This document shows, piece by piece, positions 17,011 to 23,446 of a stretch of DNA of 24,490 nucleotides (its first letter is position 1; every line of letters starts with the position of its first letter). Origin of the DNA: Planctomycetales bacterium (GTDB lineage Bacteria; Planctomycetota; Planctomycetia; Pirellulales; Thermoguttaceae); assembly GCA_007119795.1 (NCBI GenBank), contig SKOZ01000033.1:1-24490 (forward strand), in the 5' to 3' direction. Both the position numbers and the translations under genes were made by a program. The notes under the pieces were generated by a model. The model had not been told where the DNA came from and did no database searches. It saw only the letters and a list, made by a program, of their open reading frames with translations.

Positions 17011-17143
17011 GTAACCGTTCACAGGGGACCGTCCCGATCTTCGCGGCCGTAGAAGGTATTCCTCCTGGATAACGCTATTCGGCCGCGAAAATGAGACTGT
17101 CCCCTTCGGCCAGTACGCCGCGGCAGGGTAAGGGGACGGTTAC
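17011..17143. mobile_element. MITE/REP-like inverted-repeat element, copy 1
   Basis: The ends are GTAACCGTTCAC (17011-17022) and GGACGGTTAC (17134-17143), which are imperfect terminal inverted repeats. Inside is one long imperfect hairpin: 17023-17049 (AGGGGACCGTCCC, then TTCGCGGCCG) pairs with 17080-17106 (CGGCCGCGAA, then GACTGTCCCCT). The same end sequence and stem sequence occur in the longer element at 23447-23675. No transposase is encoded, so it would be mobilised in trans. It sits 43 bases after the stop of the giant TPR gene. The region 16968-17010 has no recognised feature. Confidence 0.75.
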
Positions 17144-17202
17144 CTCGCGATGCACAGGGCTAAAGGCGTTGGGTGGCACGACGGGTCGTCGAATTCCATA
17201 TA

Positions 17203-17230
17203 TTGACATTGCCCGAAAGCGCGGTAGGAT
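17203..17230 (+). promoter_or_regulatory. Strong sigma-70-type promoter with AT-rich upstream region
   Basis: TTGACA (17203-17208) is followed after 16 bases by TAGGAT (17225-17230). Shifting the -10 to GATAAT (17228-17233) gives 19 bases. The sequence just upstream (GAATTCCATATA) is strikingly AT-rich for this window and could act as an UP element. The start would be near 17237, giving a leader of about 160 bases before the small gene at 17397. Confidence 0.65.
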
Positions 17231-17362
17231 AATCGGCCGATGGCCTACGGCGTTCGGTGTCGATCCGTCTGCGCTTGGGATCGGCATCGTGCGGAGGTGG
17301 CCTGCCGGAGGTGTGCGCCCGGCCGCATCCCCCGCAGGGATGCCGCCGGGGTAAAGGGAGCA

Positions 17363-17394
17363 CCTTTCTGGCCGGCAAGCCGGCAGAAAGGGGG
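17363..17394 (+). promoter_or_regulatory. Stem-loop overlapping the ribosome-binding site of the small gene
   Basis: CCTTTCTGGCCGGC (17363-17376), an AA loop, then GCCGGCAGAAAGG (17379-17391) form a stem of about 13 base pairs with one bulged G. The 3' arm includes the AAAGG of the Shine-Dalgarno stretch AAAGGGGG before ATG 17397. Folding would hide the ribosome-binding site. A second hairpin lies upstream: CCCGGCCGCATCCC (17318-17331) with GGGATGCCGCCGGG (17337-17350), one mismatch. Together they make a structured leader. No known riboswitch class was recognised. Confidence 0.5.
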
Positions 17395-17396
17395 CA

Positions 17397-17624
17397 ATGG
17401 TGGCCAAGAGGCGTGCCACAGCGCGTCGCGGTCGAGCGGCCAGGCCGCCGGAGCGCCGTCCGAAGGACGCGCCCGCGCCGGCCCGCGGCGGTGAGGGCAA
17501 CGGTGCCCCTCCCGACGCCTTCTCTTTGAGCGACGAATTCGTCGAGCGGGCGCGCCTTACCGGCGAGCGCCGCGATCTTCTCGAGTCCAATTGGGCTCTC
17601 TTTCAAAACCAGGATCGCAGGTAA
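17397..17624 (+). CDS. Small basic protein of unknown function
   Basis: The predicted protein has 75 residues. The N-terminal 25 are Arg/Lys/Ala rich (KRRATARRGRAARPPERR), suggesting nucleic-acid binding or disorder. A Gly/Pro linker follows, and then an acidic/amphipathic C-terminal part (SLSDEFVERARLTGERRDLL). The ATG is supported by AAAGGGGG three bases upstream and by a promoter at 17203. I do not recognise a family. The TTG-initiated frame at 17591 overlaps its end and continues with protein-like sequence (GEDLNETVDVLEDELQRKGL), so the gene may originally have been longer and have suffered a frameshift near 17620. Expression is plausible; function is unknown. Confidence 0.5.
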   Translation: MVAKRRATARRGRAARPPERRPKDAPAPARGGEGNGAPPDAFSLSDEFVERARLTGERRDLLESNWALFQNQDRR

Positions 17625-17898
17625 CGGGCGAGGACTTGAACGAAACGGTCGATGTCCTCGAGGACGAACTTCAAAGGAAAGGCTTATTGACATCCGGTCC
17701 GCAGCCCACCGATCGAGGCCACCGGTTTGCTGGCGTCAGTATGAGCGTGCCAGGGCGCGCTAGCGGCGCGATTCTAGGCTCGTCGAGGTGGGACCTGCCC
17801 GACTGGCGATGCGGTCGAGAGAGTTGTTCAAAGCCCCGCGTACTCGCGGCACGTAACGGCGCGACGTACGCGGCGTCACGCAGGCGAGGAGCGGTGGG
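17625..17898 (+). other. Intergenic stretch with possible out-of-frame coding remnant
   Basis: This region of 274 bases lies between the small gene and the metallopeptidase fragment. The first part (17625-17690) reads GEDLNETVDVLEDELQRKGL in the frame opened by TTG 17591, then loses coding character. A 12-base perfect palindrome GTCCTCGAGGAC lies at 17654-17665. TTGACA occurs at 17684-17689 but without a matching -10. No terminator with a T-run is visible. Confidence 0.3.
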
Positions 17899-18798
17899 AT
17901 GACCGAGCCGAATGTCGAGGCGGCCGGTGGCCAGGCGTCGCGGTTCCGGCCGCGGCCGGCGGTGCGGCGGCTGCGGGCGTTTGCCTACGATCCGGGGCTG
18001 GCGGCGCGATTGAGCACCGTGGCGCTCAACGAGACGGTGCTGCCGGTCGCCTGGGAGGAGGACCTGCTCCCCGGGCCGATCGGCGAGTACCTCGAAGTCA
18101 TCGACCACGACCCGGCGAGCGGCGTCTTCTACGAGCCGGTCGATCTCAACGAGCCCCACCTGCTGGCCCAGGACGGCCTGGCGCCGTCGGAGGGAAATCC
18201 CCACTTCCACCAGCAGATGGTCTACGCCGTGGGCATGACGACCATCCGGCACTTCGAGCAGGCCCTGGGGCGGCGGGCCCTCTGGGCACCGCGGCGGATG
18301 CGCCAGGCCGGCGGCGAGGAGGCCGAGGAGTATGTCCCGCGGCTGCGGATCTACCCCCATGCCCTCCGCGAGGCGAACGCCTACTACAGCCCGGCGAAGA
18401 AAGCGCTGCTCTTCGGCTATTTCACCGCGGCCTTCGACGGCCCGGGGACGTACCTGCCGGGCGGAATGGTCTTCACTTGCCTCTCGCACGACATCATCGC
18501 CCACGAGATGACGCACGCCCTGCTCGACGGCCTGCACCCGCTGTTCATCGAGGTTACGAATCCGGACGTGCTTGCCCTCCACGAGGCCTTCGCCGACGTG
18601 GTGGCCCTCTTCCAGCACTTCGCGAACCCCGAGGTGCTCGCCCATCAGCTCGCCGAGACCCGCGGCGACCTGGCGCGGCGGAACCTCCTCGGCAAGCTGG
18701 CCCGCCAGTTCGGCGAGGCCATCGGCAACCGCGGCGCGCTCCGCGACGCCATCGGCCCCGTCGACCGCGCCACCGGGGCCTGGCAGCCCCACGCGCCT
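17899..18798 (+). pseudogene. Zinc metallopeptidase-like (gluzincin, HEMTH) 5' fragment
   Basis: About 300 residues start at ATG 17899, with GAGGAGCGGTGGG just upstream. The zinc motif HEMTH is at residues 202-206 (SHDIIAHEMTHALLDG), and the expected downstream glutamate is in LHEAFADVVALFQHF (E229). NEPHLLAQDGL and RIYPHALREANAYYS are further family landmarks of a thermolysin-like group common in environmental bacteria. The family normally continues for a few hundred residues after RDAIGPVDRATGAWQPHAP. Here the reading breaks at about 18793-18800 and the frame runs on as Arg-rich nonsense to 19107. The C-terminal domain is therefore lost. The catalytic half is intact, so residual activity cannot be excluded, but a deletion-derived pseudogene is the simpler reading. 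Confidence 0.7.
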
Positions 18799-18934
18799 CC
18801 AGCGGCTCACCGCCGACGTGCAGGAGAAGCTCATCAACTGGGGCTACGCCATCTGCGACGCCGCCCTCCGCAAGCACTACCCCCCCGACCTCCCACCCCT
18901 GCCCGGCTTCCCCTACCCGTCGGCCGGGGTGTGA
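18797..18934 (+). pseudogene. 3' tail of a patatin-like phospholipase gene
   Basis: Directly after the metallopeptidase break, and in a different frame, the sequence reads LQRLTADVQEKLINWGYAIC and then DAALRKHYPPDLPPLPGFPYP, ending at TGA 18932-18934. LINWGYAxCDAAxR followed by a FPYP-like end is, from memory, the C-terminus of bacterial patatin-like phospholipases. The Ser-Asp catalytic core that should precede it is absent. The fragment is about 45 codons with normal codon use, so the junction looks recent. Confidence 0.6.
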
Positions 18935-19207
18935 GCGACCGCAGGTGCTACTCGATACACCGTGAAGTCACACGGATGCCCTTTCCATTGCTTCACCTTG
19001 GAGGGCGCGACTCGGCACCTCACGGCCGTAGGCCGGGGAATGCAAGCTCGATCAAGAGCAGCCACCAGGCCTGGAGGGCCGGAATGCTGCGACCGCCCCG
19101 CCTGTAATGGCGGATCGCCGATCCGTCCCCGGCGCCCACGAATGTGTGCAACTCTTCCCCATGAAGACGGATCGCCGTTCCTTCCCCCAAGCGGCGTGCG
19201 CCCCCAT

Positions 19208-19817
19208 TTCTACCGGGGTTCCATCGCTACGACCCGGCTTAGGGCCGCCGAGGTGGCGCAGGAGTCGAGGCACCTGAGCTGCCTGGCCGCCAGCGGCGTG
19301 ATCGAACTGACGCCGAGAACGGCCATCATCGGGCATGATGGTTGGGCCGATGGCAGGCTGGGGCGACTGCGAGAACAGCGAAATCATCCTGAACGACCCC
19401 TTGATGATTGCCGAGATCTCGCCGCGGCTTGAGGACCACAACGTGGACAAGGGTGGCCTTAGCGAGACCCTGTCCGCCCTGGCCGACGAGGCAGCACGAC
19501 ATTTCGAGAAAGTGCTTGAAGAGGAGGCAGGCTGCTACGAACATACCATCGCCGTGACACATGTTCCGCCGTCCGGGAAGGCAGCATGGTTTCGATGCAA
19601 GACTTCGAGTGACGACTTCGTGCCCTACTTCGCCTGCAAGGTGATTGGCGATGTCTTGACCAGAATCATGCAGGCTCACCGCCAGTCCAAGCTGACGGTG
19701 CTGTGCGGCCACACCCGTGGTGGCGGTGAGATCCAGGTCTTGGACAACCTGCGGGTGCTGACGGTCGAAGGGAGGTACAGGCAACCGCCGCTGGATAGGA
19801 TTTTGGAATTCGAGTGA
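19208..19817 (+). pseudogene. Calcineurin-like metallophosphoesterase, 5'-truncated and frameshifted
   Basis: Coding similarity starts abruptly at FYRGSIATTRLRAA (from 19208); in intact relatives the GNHD motif comes just before it. It continues IELTPRTAIIGHDGWADGRL and then shifts frame inside the GGGG run at 19360-19363. Removing one G restores LGDCENSEIILNDPLMIAEI. The second part has THVPP, SDDFVPYFACKVIGD and CGHTRGGGE, ending at 19815-19817. Family members have GHTH here; the second metal-binding His has become Arg. Loss of the N-terminal metal-binding half, the frameshift and the missing His together make it non-functional. The open part from ATG 19335 (160 residues) could be mistaken for a gene. 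In 18935-19207 nothing firm is recognised, apart from a Tat-like start at 19161. Confidence 0.7.
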
Positions 19818-19931
19818 AAGCGGCCACGAAATGATCGACTGGAAGGCATCCCTCATCGGTACGATTGTTCTCACCGCCCTACTGTGGGCCATAACGTGGG
19901 TGGTACAGTCGAATGTTCTTCGTAACTCTGG

Positions 19932-19937
19932 TAGAAT
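19932..19937 (+). promoter_or_regulatory. Possible -10 box upstream of the SRAP gene
   Basis: TAGAAT at 19932-19937 lies 32 bases before the SRAP ATG. The -35 at the right spacing (TCGAAT, 19909-19914) is poor. It overlaps an imperfect dyad CGAA-N5-TTCG (19910-19922), which could be an operator. Support is weak. Confidence 0.3.
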
Positions 19938-19968
19938 GCAGAACACCCACTCCCTGGAGACGTTGACC

Positions 19969-20643
19969 ATGTGCGGCAGATTTACGCTGCGGACGCCAGC
20001 CAAGGAGATCGCCCAGGCTTTTCGCGTCACCGCGCCCGACATCGAGCCCCGCTATAATATTGCTCCGTCGCAACCGGTGGCGGCGGTGCGCCGCAAGCCC
20101 GACCGGGAAGGCCGAGAACTCGCCATGCTCCGCTGGGGCCTCGTTCCCTTCTGGGCAGACGATCCTCAGGTCGCCTACAAGATGATCAACGCCAGGGCCG
20201 AAACCGTGGCAAAGAAGCGCGCCTTTCGAAAGGCATTTGCTCAGCGACGATGCCTGATTGTCGCAGACGGGTTCTATGAGTGGCAGAAGACGGGTGAGGG
20301 AAAGCAGCCGTTCTTGATCCACATGAAGGACGATGGTCCCTTCGCTTTTGCGGGCCTGTGGGAGCATTGGAAGGGCGACGGCGAAGAGATCGAGTCGTGT
20401 ACCATCATCGTTACCGAGGCCAACAATCTGCTGAAGTCAATCCACGAGCGGATGCCGGTCATTCTCGCCCCGGCTGATTACGACGTGTGGCTCGACCCCA
20501 CGTGTGAGGACTGGGATCGGCTGCAAGAGATGTTGAAGCCGTTTCCTTCGTCCGAGCTTGAGGCGTACGCGGTGGGTCGAGCGGTCAACAATCCGAAGAA
20601 CGACTTCGAGCAATGCGTGGAACCAGTCGAAGGCCGACCGTGA
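19969..20643 (+). CDS. SRAP domain protein (YedK/HMCES-type abasic-site DNA-protein crosslinker)
   Basis: This protein of 224 residues is complete. Cys2 of MCGRF, exposed after Met removal, is the residue that forms a thiazolidine crosslink with abasic sites in single-stranded DNA. INARAET (N74), GFYEW (E104) and SIHERMPVIL (H159) correspond to the catalytic and binding residues N75, E105 and H160 of E. coli YedK. WGLVPFW is also present. The frame is open back to an ATG at 19831, but only a start at 19969 puts Cys at position 2, and GGAG lies about 11 bases upstream. The gene protects stalled replication and is often SOS-linked. Its base composition is visibly less GC-rich than the TPR genes, hinting at transfer. 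Its stop overlaps a GTG that opens a DUF2905-like tail. Confidence 0.95.
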   Translation: MCGRFTLRTPAKEIAQAFRVTAPDIEPRYNIAPSQPVAAVRRKPDREGRELAMLRWGLVPFWADDPQVAYKMINARAETVAKKRAFRKAFAQRRCLIVADGFYEWQKTGEGKQPFLIHMKDDGPFAFAGLWEHWKGDGEEIESCTIIVTEANNLLKSIHERMPVILAPADYDVWLDPTCEDWDRLQEMLKPFPSSELEAYAVGRAVNNPKNDFEQCVEPVEGRP

Positions 20644-20729
20644 GTATCCATATCCCCATCACGACCAGCATCCTCCTGAGCGTGTTGCTGACGATGGTCC
20701 TGTGGCTGCTGCGGTTCTTTTTCTGGTGA
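20640..20729 (+). pseudogene. DUF2905-like membrane protein, 3' fragment
   Basis: A 29-codon frame reads VSIHIPITTSILLSVLLTMV and then LWLLRFFFW. This matches what I remember of the C-terminal transmembrane segment of DUF2905 proteins (which are about 65-70 residues and end in a similar 'FPLVTSILLSVLLTLLLW' helix). The GTG at 20640 overlaps the SRAP stop as GTGA, so it could be translated as a tiny membrane peptide. The missing N-terminal half makes a truncated remnant more likely. Confidence 0.45.
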
Positions 20730-20739
20730 CGCCAGGCCT

Positions 20740-20856
20740 ATGAACGATCTCCAGATCTTCACCATCGGCTACAGCATCCACCCCTTGGGCGCGTTCAACA
20801 TCGCCTGGAGCAGTTCAAGGAACCGGTCCTGGAAAGCAGCCTCCGCGTGCAGGTGA
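20740..20856 (+). pseudogene. DUF488-like gene, 5' fragment
   Basis: ATG 20740 starts with MNDLQIFTIGYSIHPLGAF, the typical N-terminus of DUF488 proteins (FTIGYS/H...L..F). After residue 19 the similarity ends, and the frame stops at 20854-20856. From about 20798 another frame reads HRLEQFKEPVLESSLRVQV with coding-like codon use, so a second gene piece may be joined there. It starts 10 bases after the DUF2905-like tail. The full family has about 120-180 residues, so this is a head-only remnant. Confidence 0.45.
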
Positions 20857-20898
20857 CGGATTATTCCGGGAGGAGAAGAAGGCGAGGCGGCGAAACGC

Positions 20899-20926
20899 TT
20901 GACCGGCCTTGCCTCGGTGGTAGACT
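20899..20926 (+). promoter_or_regulatory. Probable sigma-70 promoter for the two small genes downstream
   Basis: TTGACC (20899-20904), a 16-base spacer and TAGACT (20921-20926) make a good match to the housekeeping consensus. Transcription would begin near 20933, giving a leader of about 130 bases before ATG 21061. The stretch 20857-21060 is otherwise G-rich and shows no recognised gene. Confidence 0.5.
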
Positions 20927-21060
20927 GAGGGGCGGATCGGGGAAGTGGTCTGCCGGTGTGGCTGGGAGGCAGACGTTGGCAGAGGGGGGGTGGGGAGACG
21001 TGCGGGCAGAGCGCGGTGGAGTCGGTGTCGTCGGTTGGGGGCAGACCAAGGGATACACCT

Positions 21061-21270
21061 ATGTTCAGGCACGTGCCTGGCTGCTTTGCGCCGTATCGTG
21101 CATTCGCCCCGGCGATCTTCGCCGTTGTTTCGTCCGGAGCCCCGCTGGCTCCGGCAGATGGCGGCCAAGCGATGCGGATTCGGCCTACCGCCGGGGAGCT
21201 GCGCCCGGTCGAGCCCACGAAGATCGACGACGGCCAGTGCGACGAGGAATCGGCGGCCCGCGTACCCTAG
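21061..21270 (+). CDS. Small protein of unknown function
   Basis: This frame of 69 residues has AAGGGA seven bases before its ATG and a promoter-like sequence further upstream. The first 30 residues are moderately hydrophobic (FAPYRAFAPAIFAVVSSGAPL), perhaps an export signal or membrane segment. The rest is polar (GELRPVEPTKIDDGQCDEES). No family is recognised. It ends 12 bases before the next gene and may form an operon with it. The ribosome-binding site and spacing are the main support; it may not be a real gene. Confidence 0.4.
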   Translation: MFRHVPGCFAPYRAFAPAIFAVVSSGAPLAPADGGQAMRIRPTAGELRPVEPTKIDDGQCDEESAARVP

Positions 21271-21282
21271 AGGGAACGATCC

Positions 21283-21735
21283 ATGGCGAACGCCCAACTC
21301 CGCGAAGTCTTCGAGAAGATCCAGCGCGTGCACCGCGAGGCCGCCAGTTGCTATGCCGACATGACGGCCCTGCCCGACAGGCGGCTGGCCATGCTGGGCG
21401 AGGTCTTTCGCCGGCGGGAGCAGGTCTTCGCACGGCGCCTGATGGCCTTCAAGGCCAACGAGCACCCCTCCGTACTGGATACCTGGGTCAAGTACGTTCC
21501 CTTTGACCGGGTCGAGGAGGCCCTCGCCGCGATCCAGGCAGAGCGGGAGAAGGACCCGGAGGCCTGCCTGCAGCAATGCCTCGAGCTTCAGCAGCGGCTG
21601 GCGCGGTTCCTGCGGGAGATGGCGGACAAGCTGAGCGCCCCGAACGTGCGCGAGTTCCTCGAGGGCCTGGCCGACTGCGAGGAAAAGGCCGTCCGGGACT
21701 TCTGGTTCGCCATGCTCACCGAGCACGACGCCTGA
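21283..21735 (+). CDS. Helical protein of unknown function (possible four-helix bundle)
   Basis: The protein has 150 residues with no signal peptide or membrane segment. The start is supported by AGAGGG about 8 bases upstream. It is nearly all predicted helix, with heptad-like Leu/Ala patterns in three or four stretches (REVFEKIQRVHREAASCYAD, RRLAMLGEVFRRREQVFARR, EACLQQCLELQQRLARFLRE, EFLEGLADCEEKAVRDFWFA). The layout recalls small ferritin-like or bacterioferritin-associated bundles. A clean paired E..ExxH iron site cannot be pointed out, so no function is claimed. It shares strand and probably promoter with the 69-residue frame upstream. Confidence 0.75.
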   Translation: MANAQLREVFEKIQRVHREAASCYADMTALPDRRLAMLGEVFRRREQVFARRLMAFKANEHPSVLDTWVKYVPFDRVEEALAAIQAEREKDPEACLQQCLELQQRLARFLREMADKLSAPNVREFLEGLADCEEKAVRDFWFAMLTEHDA

Positions 21736-21970
21736 ACGCCGCGGCGCTGGCGGGCGCTTCCCCCGGCGGCCGGCTGGCAGGCGGTCCTCGGCGAGCGGCA
21801 AGTCGAACCTGGTGAAGAGGTGGGACGCGCGGAACGGCTATCGCGACCTGGGCCCGCGGGGGGCCGTCTACCTGGGGGAGCCCGATTTGCGGCTCTCGAA
21901 GGCAGCCGCACAACAAGCATGCCAGGATCCTTCGCGGACTGTTCCACCTCTATGCCTTTGATCGCCAGTC
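21736..21970 (+). other. Intergenic stretch with a possible decayed coding piece
   Basis: This gap of 235 bases separates the helical protein gene from the convergent esterase gene. In one + strand frame (about 21791-21961) it reads SASGKSNLVKRWDAR, then GYRDLGPRGAVYLGEPDLRL, which looks protein-like but has no start and no recognised family. Just before the esterase stop another frame reads ARILRGLFHLYAFDRQ. These could be remnants. No terminator hairpin with a T-run is evident for either flanking gene. Confidence 0.25.
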
Positions 21971-23227
21971 TTACTCGGCCGGCCACAGCCGATCGGCGAG
22001 GTCCATGAAGTGCCCCCAGTCATCCGGCGTCAGGTTGTGGCCGCCGCTGCGAACGTGGTAGCCGCGGGGACCGGCGACGAGGGGCTGGTCGAGCGCCGGC
22101 ATGGCCTCGGGCCGGATGGGGGCGTGATTCCAGAGGCCATAGACCGAGGAGGCGTGCGCCAGGGAGAGAAACTCCCCGCGGGGGTCGGCCCACAGGTCCC
22201 GGTCGGCACTGGCCACGTACACGGCCCGCGGGGCCATGAGCGCGACGAGCATGTGCTGGTCGACGGGGAGCGCGTCCTCGCGGTCGTTGAACGCGTTGAA
22301 GTTGTCGCAGAACCAGTGGGGGAAGGACGTGTTGATGCGGTGCACGGTCTCGCCGAAGCGGCGGCGGCTCAGCGCCGCGCCGCCGCAGCCGGAATTGTTG
22401 GAAATCACCAGGGCGAAGCGGGGGTCCTCGGCGCCGGCCCAGAGCGAGGCCTTGCCGCCGCGGGAGTGCCCCACGACGGCGATTCGTTCCTGGTCCACGC
22501 GGGGGTCGGTTTCGAAGTAGTCCATGGCGCGGCTGGCGCCCCAGCCCCAGGCGGCCAACGCGGCCCAGGCATCCGCGGGGCGGGCTGCACGGTCACCCTC
22601 CATCAACTGGATGACCCCCTCGCGGAAACGCTCCCGGTGATCGGGAGCCAGATCCCCCACCTGCAGCGCCGCGATGCCGTAGCCTCGGGCGATGACCTCT
22701 TCGGCCGGCCAGAAGCCGGATCGTTCCTGACGGGTGGGGTCGGTATTCTCCGCGCCGCGGTTGTTCAGCAGCAGGAAGACGGGCACCGCCTCCGTCCGCG
22801 CGTTGGGCAGAAACACAATCAACTCGAACCGATGCTCGCGATCGGCCCGGCGGCTGACGACCGCGACGCGTCGGAGCGTGGCGGCGCCTTCCAGGGCCTG
22901 GAGATCCTCCTCGAGGAACTGGAACTGCAGCTGCTCCGGCCGGCCGGGGGAGCGACCGTACATGTGGGTGCGAAAAAGCTCGAGGATCTCCGCTCGCCGA
23001 CGCGGCCAGTCCGCTGCGGTCTGCACGGTCGAGCCGTCCGCCGCCAACAGAGGATCGGGCAGATCGTAGCGAGGCACCTGGGCCTCGTCATAGTTGACCT
23101 CGGGACGTTGCTGGCCAAGCCGCTCGACAAGCTGCGGATCGGCCTGCCAGGAAAGCTCCTGCCCGCGAGCGAACGGCAACGAGCAAACGGCGCAGAGGGC
23201 GAAGATGAGGCAACGGAAAGGGTGCAT
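21971..23227 (-). CDS. Secreted CE15-like (glucuronoyl esterase-type) alpha/beta-hydrolase
   Basis: The start at 23227 is chosen because the 418-residue product then begins with a signal peptide (FRCLIFALCAVCSLPFARG, residues 4-22). The frame is open to 23332, and an ATG at 23275 is possible. Conserved features are YDEAQVPRYDLPDPL (46-60), TAADWPRRRAEILELFRTHM near 70-89, the nucleophile elbow GHSRGGKAS (Ser255), NNSGCGGAALSRRRFGE, HWFCDNF (304-310), DQHMLVALMAPRAVYVASAD (323-342) and the C-terminal GGHNL (His397). CE15 enzymes cleave ester bonds between glucuronic acid in xylan and lignin alcohols; many bacterial relatives have other specificities, so the substrate here is open. A promoter on the same strand lies at 23347-23375. 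It neighbours glgX, but with 682 bases between and its own promoter it is likely a separate unit. Confidence 0.88.
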   Translation of the reverse strand: MHPFRCLIFALCAVCSLPFARGQELSWQADPQLVERLGQQRPEVNYDEAQVPRYDLPDPLLAADGSTVQTAADWPRRRAEILELFRTHMYGRSPGRPEQLQFQFLEEDLQALEGAATLRRVAVVSRRADREHRFELIVFLPNARTEAVPVFLLLNNRGAENTDPTRQERSGFWPAEEVIARGYGIAALQVGDLAPDHRERFREGVIQLMEGDRAARPADAWAALAAWGWGASRAMDYFETDPRVDQERIAVVGHSRGGKASLWAGAEDPRFALVISNNSGCGGAALSRRRFGETVHRINTSFPHWFCDNFNAFNDREDALPVDQHMLVALMAPRAVYVASADRDLWADPRGEFLSLAHASSVYGLWNHAPIRPEAMPALDQPLVAGPRGYHVRSGGHNLTPDDWGHFMDLADRLWPAE

Positions 23228-23346
23228 GGGATTCACGGAAAGGGTCGTCTCGCGCGGAAGACAGCTCCCTCCCATCCACGCCTCGATTCCAGGGGCGGAA
23301 TACCGTTTCCACCCGAGCCATTCGCATCGCACGCAGCATCACGCGG

Positions 23347-23375
23347 ACCCTACCACAGCCGCCTCCGAACGTCAA
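23347..23375 (-). promoter_or_regulatory. Probable sigma-70 promoter of the CE15-like gene
   Basis: Read on the - strand, TTGACG (23375-23370), exactly 17 bases, then TAGGGT (23352-23347). Transcription would start near 23340, leaving about 113 bases of leader to ATG 23227. That agrees with choosing one of the inner starts over 23332. Confidence 0.55.
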
Positions 23376-23446
23376 GGCGACCGGTAGGAACGCAGCGGTG
23401 GTCGCGCGTCGGCGTCTGGCGCTCTCCTTCTCCTCTTCCCCGATCC

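Noticed and set aside
17237..17396. Known riboswitch, SRP RNA or RNase P RNA
   Set aside because: The conserved cores I know (c-di-GMP-I, cobalamin, fluoride, ZTP, SRP GGAAG tetraloop region, RNase P) were not found; only generic hairpins are present.
17899..19107. Single 402-codon gene for the metallopeptidase
   Set aside because: After about residue 300 the frame becomes Arg/Pro-rich nonsense, while another frame carries a recognisable patatin-like tail.
19335..19817. Intact 160-residue protein gene
   Set aside because: It is the C-terminal part of a metallophosphoesterase whose earlier residues lie upstream in another frame, so ATG 19335 is not a true start.
18935..20860. Integron-like cassette array
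   Set aside because: Short same-strand genes suggested it, but no attC-type inverted repeats (RYYYAAC/GTTRRRY pairs) lie between them and no integrase is present.
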